A DNA stretch of 64,000 nt from Pseudophaeobacter sp. GTDB taxonomy: Bacteria > Pseudomonadota > Alphaproteobacteria > Rhodobacterales > Rhodobacteraceae. The DNA lies in contig JALUXC010000017.1 of the NCBI GenBank assembly GCA_027019165.1, positions 186,001 to 250,000 of the forward strand, given 5' to 3'. Below the pieces are notes generated by a model. That model was given only the letters and a program-made list of their open reading frames with translations. It had not been told where the DNA came from and ran no database searches. The position numbers were made by a program, and so were the translations under genes. Of this stretch, positions 19,832 to 27,838 are shown in pieces. The first letter of the stretch is position 1; each line of letters starts with the position of its first letter.

Positions 19832-21235
19832 ATGGTGCAAGCCACATCACTGCCGCGCAACGAACCGGGGATCAAAGCCGCAATTGGGGTTTTGAAACAA
19901 CAGTTTGCGGACCGTCTGCAGACTGGCCAAGCCATTCGCGAGCAGCACGGCCATACCACCACCTGGATCGACAATCAGGCGCCCGATGCGGTGGTCTTCC
20001 CGACGTCCACCCAAGAGGTGTCGGAGATCGTGAAGGTCTGCGCGCAATATGGTGTGCCGGTTATTCCGTTTGGAACGGGAACTTCTCTGGAAGGCCATGT
20101 GAACGCGCCTGCTGGCGGCATATCTGTGGATATGAGCCGAATGGACAAGATCCTCGCGGTTCATGCCGAGGATCTGGATGTTGTCGTGCAGCCCGGCGTC
20201 ACGCGCGAGCAGCTCAATACCTTCCTGCGCGATCAGGGGCTGTTCTTTCCGATTGATCCTGGCGCAAATGCCTCGCTCGGCGGCATGACAGCCACGCGGG
20301 CCTCTGGCACCAATGCGGTGCGCTATGGCACGATGAAGGACAATGTTATCGCGCTTGAGGTCGTGATGGCCGATGGCGAGGTGATCCGCACCGCGCAGCG
20401 GGCCAAGAAATCCTCGGCCGGCTATGATCTGACGCGGCTGATGGTCGGATCCGAGGGCACTTTGGGTCTGATCACCGAAATCACCCTGCGTCTGCAGGGC
20501 ATCCCTGAGGCGATCCGCTCAGCGCGCTGTGCCTTTCGCACCGTCGACGATGCCTGCCGCGCGGTGATGATGACCATTCAGTATGGTATTCCGGTGGCGC
20601 GGATCGAACTGCTCGACACCATGAGCGTAAAGGCCGCCAACGCCTATTCGAAACTTGACCTTCCCGAGGTGCCGCTGCTGCTGCTGGAATTCCACGGCTC
20701 AGAAGCGGGCGTGGTGGAGCAGGCCGATATGTTCGGCTCCATCGCCGAGGAATTCGGCGGGTTTGATTTCGAGGCGACCTCCACCGCAGAAGAGCGCAAC
20801 AAGCTCTGGCAGGCGCGCCATGACATGTATTGGGCGGGTCTGGGCCTGCGCCCCGGTGCCAAGGGACTATCGACGGATGTCTGTGTGCCGATCTCTCGCC
20901 TTGCGGAATGCGTTGGTAAGGCCCGCGACAAGGCAGAAGAGATGGGGCTTATGGCGCCCATGGTTGGCCATGTGGGCGACGGCAATTTCCACGCGCTGTT
21001 GCTGATCGACATGGAGAGCGCCGAAGAGCGCGAAAAGGCGGATGCCTACATTGGCTGGCTCAATGACATGGCGATTTCGATGGATGGGACCTGCACCGGG
21101 GAGCACGGGATCGGCCAGGGCAAACGCCCCTATCTGGCCAAGGAGTTGGGTGCGACTACGCGCTATATGGCTGCAGTCAAAGCTGCGCTGGATCCGGACA
21201 ATATCCTCAACCCCGGCAAGATCATCAGCGATTGA
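19832..21235 (+). CDS. FAD-linked D-lactate dehydrogenase (GlcD/LDHD family)
   Basis: 467 residues. The FAD_binding_4 (PCMH) domain is at about 45-230 with PVIPFGTGTSLEGHVNAP and DPGANASLGGMTATRASGTN. The C-terminal FAD-oxidase domain carries the metal/substrate His residues in GHVGDGNFHALLL and GEHGIGQGK. It oxidises D-lactate (or glycolate/D-2-hydroxyacids) to the 2-oxoacid and passes electrons to the respiratory chain. Without GlcE and GlcF beside it, the single-subunit D-lactate enzyme is more likely than glycolate oxidase. GAGGAGG lies upstream of the ATG, and a promoter plus operator are visible. Confidence 0.9.
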   Translation: MVQATSLPRNEPGIKAAIGVLKQQFADRLQTGQAIREQHGHTTTWIDNQAPDAVVFPTSTQEVSEIVKVCAQYGVPVIPFGTGTSLEGHVNAPAGGISVDMSRMDKILAVHAEDLDVVVQPGVTREQLNTFLRDQGLFFPIDPGANASLGGMTATRASGTNAVRYGTMKDNVIALEVVMADGEVIRTAQRAKKSSAGYDLTRLMVGSEGTLGLITEITLRLQGIPEAIRSARCAFRTVDDACRAVMMTIQYGIPVARIELLDTMSVKAANAYSKLDLPEVPLLLLEFHGSEAGVVEQADMFGSIAEEFGGFDFEATSTAEERNKLWQARHDMYWAGLGLRPGAKGLSTDVCVPISRLAECVGKARDKAEEMGLMAPMVGHVGDGNFHALLLIDMESAEEREKADAYIGWLNDMAISMDGTCTGEHGIGQGKRPYLAKELGATTRYMAAVKAALDPDNILNPGKIISD

Positions 21236-21263
21236 GTCTGGGAGCAGTCTCATCGGTTTTTGA

Positions 21264-21301
21264 GGGGCGGCGCGTGGCAACCTGCGCCGCCTTTCGCGTT
21301 T
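21264..21301 (+). terminator. Terminator after D-lactate dehydrogenase gene
   Basis: A perfect 8-bp GC stem GGCGGCGC / GCGCCGCC with a 10-base loop, then a T-rich tail. It ends the upstream message. Confidence 0.7.
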
Positions 21302-21333
21302 TGGGCCTCCTTCAGGTGTCACCACCGGCAAGA

Positions 21334-21384
21334 ATCCGACGCGGTTGACGCCAAAGGTCGGTTTTGTCGGATTTTGCGTCGGAT
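21334..21384. repeat. Inverted repeat with GTCGG motifs upstream of the GcvT-fusion oxidoreductase
   Basis: ATCCGACGC (21334-21342) and GCGTCGGAT (21376-21384) are perfect 9-bp arms 33 bp apart. Two further GTCGG copies lie between them. It sits 76-126 bp before the start codon, where a regulator would be expected. Confidence 0.45.
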
Positions 21385-21459
21385 GGATTTGACGGACAGC
21401 ACCTGATTTCCGGCATATGATTTGCAAAAGCCTAGTCATTTCTTCCGGAGAAGCGGGAC

Positions 21460-23967
21460 ATGAAAACCCAAGTCAAAGCATTGGTTGTCGGCGGCGGCGC
21501 CGTCGGAACCTCGATCGCCTATCACCTGGCCAAGGCGGGTTGGGAGGATGTGATGCTGATCGAGCGGGATGAGTTGACCTCCGGCTCCACCTGGCACGCG
21601 GCGGGTCTTTTGCCGCTTTTCAACATGTCCTATGCGACCACGCACATCCATAAATACTCGGTCGATTTCTACAAGACGCTGGAAGAGGAAACCGGCCTCA
21701 ATGCGGGCTTTGCCGTGGTCGGCAACCTGCGCATGGCGCAGACGCAGGATCGCATGGATGAATTCATGCTCTATGCCTCGACCGCCGAAACCTGTGATGT
21801 GAAATACGAATGGCTCACCCCGGATCAGATCAAGGAACGCTGGCCGCTGATCGAGACCTCGGATCTGAAAGGCGCGCTTTATCATACCGAGGATGGCTAT
21901 ATTAACCCCGCAGACGTGACGCAGGCGATGGCAAAGGGCGCGCGCCAGCGGGGCGTGGAGATCTTGCGCAAACTGCAGGCTGATGCCTTCCACTGGAATG
22001 GCACGCACTGGGAAGTGACCTGCACCAAGATGGTTGAAAAGGGCGGTAACCTTGTCGAGAGTGACGAGCAGGTGGTGATTACCGCCGAGCATGTCGTCAC
22101 GGCTTCTGGCAACCACGCGCAGCGCACCGCCAAAATGCTGGGCATCAAGATGCCCGCGATCCCGGTCGAGCATACATTTATTGTGATGGACAAGGACCCC
22201 GAGCTGGTCAAATGGCGCGAGGCAGGCAACCCAGAGCACCCGGTTATCCGGGATGCTGACAATGAATCCTATGCCCGCGAGGAACGTGGTGGCTGGATCC
22301 TGGGGATCTATGAGCATGGCGCACCCGCGCGGTTCGAGCACGGCGTGCCGGACAGCTTCCGCGCCGATCTGTTCCCGCTGGACCTGGACCGGATTGCAGA
22401 TCAGTACATGGCCATGGCCGAGCGTGTGCCGTCCTGTGCCGAAAGCGGCCTCAAGGACGATTTCAACGGTCCGATCTGCTACACCCCCGATGGCAATCCA
22501 CTGGTTGGCCCGGCGCCGGGCCTGCGCAACATGTGGCTGGCCGAAGGTTTCTCCTTCGGGATCACCGCCGCAGGCGGCACCGGCTATTATCTGGCGCAGA
22601 TGATGGTCGATGGCGAGGCCGAGATCGACATGGCGAGCTTGGATCCCAAACGCTATTCCTCGAACTGGATGACAACCGAGTTCGCCGCGCGCAAGAACGA
22701 GGAATGTTATGAGCACGTCTATATCCTGCACCACCCGGATGAAGAACGCGAAGCCTGCCGCCCCCTGCGCACAGCGCCCGCCTATGACCGGCAAAAGGCG
22801 CGCGGCGCACAGTTCGGCTGGGTCAACGGCTGGGAGCGCCCCAACTACTATGGCCCGGTGGATGCCCCCGATAATTTCGACAAGGAAGCCCGCTCCTTCC
22901 GCCGTGGCGGCTGGTGGCAATATGCCGTCGAAGAGGCGAAAGCCATTCGCACAGGGGTTGGTTTGATCGATGCCACGGCCTTTACCAAACATGTGGTAAA
23001 GGGGCCCGGTGCGACCCAGTTCCTCGATTGGTTCACCTGCAACAAGCTGCCAAAAGTGGGCCGTATCAATCTGACCTATGCGCTGACCTCGGCGGGCACC
23101 ACCCGCACCGAATACACCATCGTGCGCAATGGTGAGAACAACTATTACCTCGTCTCGGCTGGGGCCTGGAGCGAATATGACGCCGACTTCCTGCGCAAGG
23201 CCGCCGAGGACAAGATGGAGGAGTTCGGCTATATCGAGATCCAGGATGTCACCACCCAATGGGGCGTCTTTGCCATCGCAGGGCCGAAATCCCGTGATGT
23301 GCTGAAAGAAGTGATCAACGACGCCGATCCCGCAACGGCGCTGTCGAACAAACGCTTCCCCTGGCTGTCAGCCCGCCAGATCGAGCTGGGCATGTGCCCG
23401 GTCAATGCGATCCGGGTGGCCTACACCGGGGAGCTGGGCTGGGAGCTGCACCACCCGATCGAGATGCAGAACTACCTGTGGGACCTCTTGAACACGGCGG
23501 GCGAGAAGCACGATATGAAGCTGGTCGGTGCCCGCGCCCAGAACTGGCTACGCCAGGAGAAAAGCTATCGCGCCTTTGGCACCGAACTGGGCCGCGACGC
23601 CACCCCGGCCGAAGCCGATTTGCCGCGCTTCATCGATCTTGAGAAAGACTTCCACGGCAAGGCGGCGATGATCGAAAAAGGCATCCGCGCTAAATGCTGC
23701 ACGCTGCTGATCGACGGTCCTGCCGACGCCGACCCCTGGGGCCGCGAGGCGCTTTATGCCGAGGATGGCACCCGTGTCGGGCGTCTGACGTCGGGCGGCT
23801 ATTCGGTCGCCTTCGAGAAGAGCATCGGCATGGGTTATGTCACCCCCGACCTGGCTGTCGAGGGCACCAAGCTGAAGGTCAAGATGCAGGACAAGCTGTG
23901 GGATGCGGTCGTCACCTGCGACAGCCCCTACGACCCGAAGAACGAAACCATCCGCAAGGACGGCTAG
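21460..23967 (+). CDS. Dimethylglycine/sarcosine dehydrogenase-like FAD oxidoreductase fused to GcvT domain
   Basis: 835 residues. An N-terminal DAO-type FAD domain (about 1-380) begins with VVGGGAVGTSIAYHL. GSTWHAAGL has His46 where dimethylglycine dehydrogenase carries covalent FAD. A middle FAO-type linker (380-440) precedes a C-terminal GcvT/aminomethyltransferase domain (440-835) for folate-bound formaldehyde transfer (GELGWELHHPIEMQ; SGGYSVAFEKSIGMGYV). The known reaction is oxidative N-demethylation of dimethylglycine or sarcosine with 5,10-methylene-THF as product. Paralogues act on other methylamines, so the substrate is provisional. GGAG precedes the ATG. Confidence 0.88.
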   Translation: MKTQVKALVVGGGAVGTSIAYHLAKAGWEDVMLIERDELTSGSTWHAAGLLPLFNMSYATTHIHKYSVDFYKTLEEETGLNAGFAVVGNLRMAQTQDRMDEFMLYASTAETCDVKYEWLTPDQIKERWPLIETSDLKGALYHTEDGYINPADVTQAMAKGARQRGVEILRKLQADAFHWNGTHWEVTCTKMVEKGGNLVESDEQVVITAEHVVTASGNHAQRTAKMLGIKMPAIPVEHTFIVMDKDPELVKWREAGNPEHPVIRDADNESYAREERGGWILGIYEHGAPARFEHGVPDSFRADLFPLDLDRIADQYMAMAERVPSCAESGLKDDFNGPICYTPDGNPLVGPAPGLRNMWLAEGFSFGITAAGGTGYYLAQMMVDGEAEIDMASLDPKRYSSNWMTTEFAARKNEECYEHVYILHHPDEEREACRPLRTAPAYDRQKARGAQFGWVNGWERPNYYGPVDAPDNFDKEARSFRRGGWWQYAVEEAKAIRTGVGLIDATAFTKHVVKGPGATQFLDWFTCNKLPKVGRINLTYALTSAGTTRTEYTIVRNGENNYYLVSAGAWSEYDADFLRKAAEDKMEEFGYIEIQDVTTQWGVFAIAGPKSRDVLKEVINDADPATALSNKRFPWLSARQIELGMCPVNAIRVAYTGELGWELHHPIEMQNYLWDLLNTAGEKHDMKLVGARAQNWLRQEKSYRAFGTELGRDATPAEADLPRFIDLEKDFHGKAAMIEKGIRAKCCTLLIDGPADADPWGREALYAEDGTRVGRLTSGGYSVAFEKSIGMGYVTPDLAVEGTKLKVKMQDKLWDAVVTCDSPYDPKNETIRKDG

Positions 23968-23988
23968 GATCTGACGAAAGAGACAAGA

Positions 23989-24017
23989 CGCCCCGGCCAA
24001 CGCGCCGGGGCTTTTCA
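23989..24017 (+). terminator. Terminator after the GcvT-fusion oxidoreductase gene
   Basis: An 8-bp stem GCCCCGGC / GCCGGGGC with a six-base loop, followed by TTTT, 22 bp after the stop codon. Confidence 0.85.
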
Positions 24018-24090
24018 TTTTGGAAACCCGATGCTTGTTTGACCCATATCGGGGTGCAAGAGTTGCACCATCCAAAAGGGGAGGGATGGG

Positions 24091-24450
24091 ATGCTTGGCT
24101 ACCTCACGTTGATCCTGGTCTGTCAACTGGCCGGGGAGTTCATCACGGGCGCGCTTGCGCTTCCCGTGCCGGGGCCGGTTCTGGGGTTGGTGTTTCTGTT
24201 CACCTTCCTGATGCTGCGTGGCCATGTGCCCGAGAGACTGGATCAGACGGCGGACGGGCTGTTGCGCTCCATGTCGCTATTGTTCGTGCCTGCGGGCACC
24301 GGGGTGATCCTGCACTTTCAGCTGCTGGGGGAGGCGTTGTTGCCGCTTGGCCTGGCGCTGGTCGTCTCAACCCTTGTGACCATAGCCGTCACGGGCTTGC
24401 TGATGCAGTGGCTCGGCAAAGGGGAACGCGCGGAGAAGACGGATGGATAG
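24091..24450 (+). CDS. lrgA: LrgA/CidA-family holin-like membrane protein
   Basis: 119 residues with four hydrophobic segments and the family signature LALPVPGPVLGLVFLF. The conserved FVPAGTGVILHFQLLG follows. In characterised bacteria CidA/LrgA proteins influence membrane permeability, autolysis or by-product (for example pyruvate or glycolate) transport together with LrgB. It overlaps lrgB by 8 bp. Confidence 0.88.
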   Translation: MLGYLTLILVCQLAGEFITGALALPVPGPVLGLVFLFTFLMLRGHVPERLDQTADGLLRSMSLLFVPAGTGVILHFQLLGEALLPLGLALVVSTLVTIAVTGLLMQWLGKGERAEKTDG

Positions 24451-25036
24451 TCTTCAGAACACATGGGTCTATCTCAGCGCATCGCCCCTGTTTCATCTCA
24501 CCCTGACATTGGTGGCCTTTCACGTGGCGAGTGCCCTGTTCGAGAAGATGGGGCGCAATCCGCTTTTGAATCCTGTGCTGGGCGCGGTGCTGATCGTGGT
24601 CGCGGTTCTGGTGCTGACGGGCACGGAGTACGGCACCTATTTCGAGGGCGCACAGTTCGTGCATTTCCTGCTGGGGCCGGCCACGGTTGCCCTTGCGGTG
24701 CCGCTGTATCGCCAATGGCACCGGGTGCGCAGATCAGCACTGGCGATTGCGGTGAGCCTGCTGGCGGGCTCGCTTACGGCGGTTCTCGTGATCGTGACGG
24801 GGATCCTTGGTGCCATGCTGGGCCCCAAGGTGCTGGATGTGGCGGGTGTGGTCGACTGGCGTGCGCGAGGGCTGGCGATTGGCACTGCCAGCCACGGAAT
24901 TGGCACTGCCCGTGCCTTGCAGGTGAATGAAACTGCGGGTGCCTTTTCCGGCCTGGCCATGGGCCTGAATGCGCTTGCGACCGCGCTGCTGCTGCCGCTG
25001 ATCTGGGGAGGAGTGGTCTGGCTCATGGGGGGATAG
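24443..25036 (+). CDS. lrgB: LrgB/CidB-family membrane protein, internally shortened
   Basis: 197 residues; related LrgB proteins are about 230. The N-terminal part (SASPLFHLTLTLVAFHVA, NPLLNPVLGAVLIV, LLGPATVALAVPLYRQ) and the C-terminal part (GILGAMLGP, ARGLAIGTASHGIGTARAL, GAFSGLAMGLNALATALLLP) are well conserved. The block of about 35 residues that normally lies between them, containing the PKSVTTPIAM signature, is absent; the sequence runs LLAGSLTAVLVIVTGILGA. The frame is intact, so this is an in-frame deletion rather than a frameshift. Whether the protein works is uncertain. Confidence 0.85.
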   Translation: MDSLQNTWVYLSASPLFHLTLTLVAFHVASALFEKMGRNPLLNPVLGAVLIVVAVLVLTGTEYGTYFEGAQFVHFLLGPATVALAVPLYRQWHRVRRSALAIAVSLLAGSLTAVLVIVTGILGAMLGPKVLDVAGVVDWRARGLAIGTASHGIGTARALQVNETAGAFSGLAMGLNALATALLLPLIWGGVVWLMGG

Positions 25037-25042
25037 TCCGCA

Positions 25043-25633
25043 TCAATCGTCGCGGGTCTCGTTCAGCTCCATGTGCCCTTCGCCGCGCGCCAGTACCCGG
25101 CGCAGGATCGGATCGAAGAATTCCAGCGGCTTTGTGGGATAGTCCGGGTCAAAAGCGCATTGATCATAGTCGTGACAGAACCTGCGGCAGTCCTCCCAAT
25201 AGGGGCTGTCGCGGTATTTGTCGCGCGCATGGCGATCACCCCCCAGGTGGTGATTGTAGTAGTAGCCCTGAAAGACGCAGTGGTGTTTCAGGATCCACCA
25301 GGTGCGCTCGCTCACATATGGCTTCATCATTGCCGCCGCCAGTTCGCCATGATTGTAGGGCGACAGAATATCGCCCACGTCATGCACCAGCGCGGCCACG
25401 ACAATCTCGTCATCGGCGCCATCTACATAGGCGCGGGTGGCGGCCTGAAGGCAGTGCTGGTAGCGGTTGACCGGGTAGGGCGTCCAGTCCTCATCCAGCG
25501 AGCGGATCGCGTCCAGGATGCGGTCGGGCAGGGCGGCATTGTAGGCCTCCTCATACTTCATGACCGCGTCCCAGTCGGCCTTTCCTGCCTCCTCAAAGCT
25601 GGTCCACGTGGGGTTGTGGCGTTCGTCCTTCAT
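25043..25633 (-). CDS. HD-domain protein, possible diiron oxygenase (PhnZ/MIOX-like)
   Basis: 196 residues. Metal ligands typical of HD proteins appear in order: RYQHCLQAATRA, ALVHDVGD, PYNHGELAA, LKHHCVFQGYYYNHHLGG and HDYDQCAFDPDYP. The compact size and the HH and late Asp resemble the HD oxygenases (myo-inositol oxygenase, PhnZ, TmpB) more than HD phosphohydrolases. TmpB turns a hydroxylated trimethylaminoethylphosphonate into glycine betaine and has been described in a roseobacter. No TmpA-like partner is adjacent, so the substrate is unproven. The gene faces lrgB with a 6-bp gap. Confidence 0.65.
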   Translation of the reverse strand: MKDERHNPTWTSFEEAGKADWDAVMKYEEAYNAALPDRILDAIRSLDEDWTPYPVNRYQHCLQAATRAYVDGADDEIVVAALVHDVGDILSPYNHGELAAAMMKPYVSERTWWILKHHCVFQGYYYNHHLGGDRHARDKYRDSPYWEDCRRFCHDYDQCAFDPDYPTKPLEFFDPILRRVLARGEGHMELNETRDD

Positions 25634-25692
25634 GGCTGGCTCCCGGTTGCAGTTGTCGGAAGCCTAGCTGCTCTTTTTCGGCCTGTCAGCGG

Positions 25693-26031
25693 TTATCCCG
25701 CTTTCAGTTCGTCAAAGCAGGTCATCGCCTTGGCGGCATACATCATCGAGGGGCCTCCTCCCATCTGGATCGCCATGGCCAGAACATCGGCCACCTCTTC
25801 GCGGTTGGCGCCCGCCTTGATCAAGGCCTCCACATGCAGGCCGATGCAATCTTCACAGCGCAGGGCAACCGCAATGCCGAGGGCGACGAATTCCTTTTGC
25901 TTGAACTCCAGCGTGCCGCCCTGTTTTACGGCCTTTCCAAGTGCGCCAAAGGCCTGAGCCGTGTCGGGGATCGCCCGGTTCAGGTTTCGCAGGCCTGCGC
26001 GGGTCTTGTCCAGTTTGTCATGCCAGTCCAT
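25693..26031 (-). CDS. Carboxymuconolactone decarboxylase / AhpD-like protein
   Basis: 112 residues with the AhpD-type redox motif CEDCIGLH (CxxC plus His) and the helix KAGANREEVADVLAMAIQMGGGPSMMY. Proteins of this kind act as small alkylhydroperoxidase-like reductases; no decarboxylase role is implied. The ATG at 26031 follows AAGGAA by six bases; an ATG seven codons upstream has no such site. It lies 59 bp upstream of the HD-domain gene on the same strand. Confidence 0.85.
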   Translation of the reverse strand: MDWHDKLDKTRAGLRNLNRAIPDTAQAFGALGKAVKQGGTLEFKQKEFVALGIAVALRCEDCIGLHVEALIKAGANREEVADVLAMAIQMGGGPSMMYAAKAMTCFDELKAG

Positions 26032-26105
26032 CGGTATTCCTTCGCATTTCATATTCGATTTTTTGAAGGAGTAGGTCGGGCAGGGACAGGCGGCTTTGAT
26101 CTGGG

Positions 26106-26762
26106 TCAGAAATCCGGCTTTTGCGCCACTAGCGCGAGGTTGTTGGCAGGCATTTCGATTACATCCGTCATGTCGAGGCCAGCGTTCTGCAACCAGTCGA
26201 TGGTGTCAAAATCGTCCTTGTAGCCCAGCGCAGGATCATGAGCGATGAGGGAGGCATGGAAGGCACGGTCGCCCTCGCTGGTTAGCTCCTCGGCCCGCAT
26301 GAAGGGGCCGTAGATACAGAGCTTTCCGCCGGGTTTCAGCGCGCGGGCAGCTTCGCGGAGCAGCGTTTTTGCGTCGCCTTCTGTGATGAGGTGCAAGAGG
26401 TTCGAGAGCACGATGAAATCGACAGGTTCCACGTTCTGCGCCCAGCCGGGGGCGGTGGCATCCAGCTCCAGGGCGGGACGGATGTTCTCCAAGGCCGCCT
26501 CTGCCGAATGAGCATCGATGCTGGCGCGGCGGGTGCCGTCCACCTCGCTTGGCTGCCAAATCAGACCCGACAGGCAGGCGGCATAGGCAATGACATGCTG
26601 GCCGGTGCCACTGGCAATCTCCAACGCGCGGCCGGATCGCGGCGCGATATCCTGCAACAGGTTGCAAAGCGGCTCCAGATTGCGGGCGGCAGAGGGGGCA
26701 AAGAGCTTGCCGCCTTCGGGGGCAGCTACGGAGGCAGAGCCGGGGACGGAGCGGATGGGCAT
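26106..26762 (-). CDS. DUF938 family protein (class I SAM methyltransferase fold)
   Basis: 218 residues. The SAM-binding motif is ALEIASGTGQHVIAYA, followed by an acidic WQPSEVDGTR strand and FIVLSNLLHLI. It matches DUF938, a widespread methyltransferase-like family without a known substrate. The ATG overlaps the stop of the upstream FAD-dehydrogenase gene, so it is the third gene of a coupled leftward operon. Confidence 0.85.
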   Translation of the reverse strand: MPIRSVPGSASVAAPEGGKLFAPSAARNLEPLCNLLQDIAPRSGRALEIASGTGQHVIAYAACLSGLIWQPSEVDGTRRASIDAHSAEAALENIRPALELDATAPGWAQNVEPVDFIVLSNLLHLITEGDAKTLLREAARALKPGGKLCIYGPFMRAEELTSEGDRAFHASLIAHDPALGYKDDFDTIDWLQNAGLDMTDVIEMPANNLALVAQKPDF

Positions 26763-27838
26763 CAGCGCAGCCTTTCGGGGGAGAGGGCCGCGACGATATC
26801 GCGGTCGAGTTCTGAAGGGCGCCCGCCGATCAGATCGGCAATCAGGCGCGAGGCGGCTGGGGCGGTCTGGAACCCGTATCCGCCCTGCGCCGCACACCAG
26901 ATGAAATCGGGCTGTGCGGGGTCTGGACCCAGCACCAGCGCACCATCGCGGACAAAACTGCGCAGGCCCGCCCAATTGCTTTCGACGCGGGTCACGGGCT
27001 CAGTAACCTTCTCCTCGTAGCGGGCGAGCCCTTCGGCCAATATCATGTCGTCGGCAAAGGCGTCATGGGGCTCCACCGGATCGGCATCTGCGGGTGAGAC
27101 GAGCAGCTTGCCCGCATCGGGTTTGGCGTACCAGCCTTCACCGACCCCCATCATCATGGGCCAGGTGGTCACATCGTGCCCACCCGGTGCGGGCAGCCGC
27201 GCCATGGAACGGCGTTTGGGGATGATGCCGATGGGATCAACCCCGGCGAGGGCTGCGATGCGATCCACCCAGGCACCGGCGGCATTGACCAGTTGCTTGG
27301 CCTCGTAGACCTCACCGCCTGCCGTGACCTGCCAGCCTGCACCTGTGTGGCGGATGCCAGTGACTTCGGCCTTTGTTATGACCTGGCCGCCTGCGCCGCG
27401 CACCACACGGGCGAAATCCTGAATCATGCGGTCGGTGTCCAGATCCTGAGCGTCCTCGTGCAGGGCGGCTAGGGTCACGGTTTCGGGATTGAGGATCGGG
27501 ACGCGTGCATAGGCATCGTTGATGTCGATGGGATGCAGGCCCAGCTCAGTCACATCTGCGCCGAACTGATCTTCCTCGCCGGGACCCGCCACCAGCATGA
27601 AGCCGCGCCGGGTCAGGTAGCCGCCATTGGCGGACCAGTGGTATTCAGCGCTCGCTTTGTTGAGGGCGACGGTGGCCGGGTTGCCGTAGTTTTCCTCAAA
27701 CATCGCAGCCGAGCGACCCGAGGCGTGATAGCCAAGCGCCTCTTCCATCTCCAGCACCGTGACAGTGCCAAGCTCCGACAGGCGCGCGGCAGCGCTGATC
27801 CCGGCAATACCGCCACCAATCACGATGAAATCACTCAT
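26762..27838 (-). CDS. FAD-dependent D-amino-acid dehydrogenase, DauA (D-arginine dehydrogenase)-like
   Basis: 358 residues. The FAD-binding N-terminus is IVIGGGIAGISAAARLSELG. Features shared with Pseudomonas DauA include YHASGRSAAMF, LVNAAGAWVD, PKRRSMA, KPDAGKLLVSPADADPVE, WAGLRSFVRDG and AAQGGYGFQTA. The expected reaction is oxidation of D-arginine or other D-amino acids to the 2-oxo acid and ammonia, with electrons to the membrane chain. It overlaps its neighbours by ATGA on one side and a single-base stop/start overlap on the other. Specificity within the family cannot be read directly. Confidence 0.85.
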   Translation of the reverse strand: MSDFIVIGGGIAGISAAARLSELGTVTVLEMEEALGYHASGRSAAMFEENYGNPATVALNKASAEYHWSANGGYLTRRGFMLVAGPGEEDQFGADVTELGLHPIDINDAYARVPILNPETVTLAALHEDAQDLDTDRMIQDFARVVRGAGGQVITKAEVTGIRHTGAGWQVTAGGEVYEAKQLVNAAGAWVDRIAALAGVDPIGIIPKRRSMARLPAPGGHDVTTWPMMMGVGEGWYAKPDAGKLLVSPADADPVEPHDAFADDMILAEGLARYEEKVTEPVTRVESNWAGLRSFVRDGALVLGPDPAQPDFIWCAAQGGYGFQTAPAASRLIADLIGGRPSELDRDIVAALSPERLR

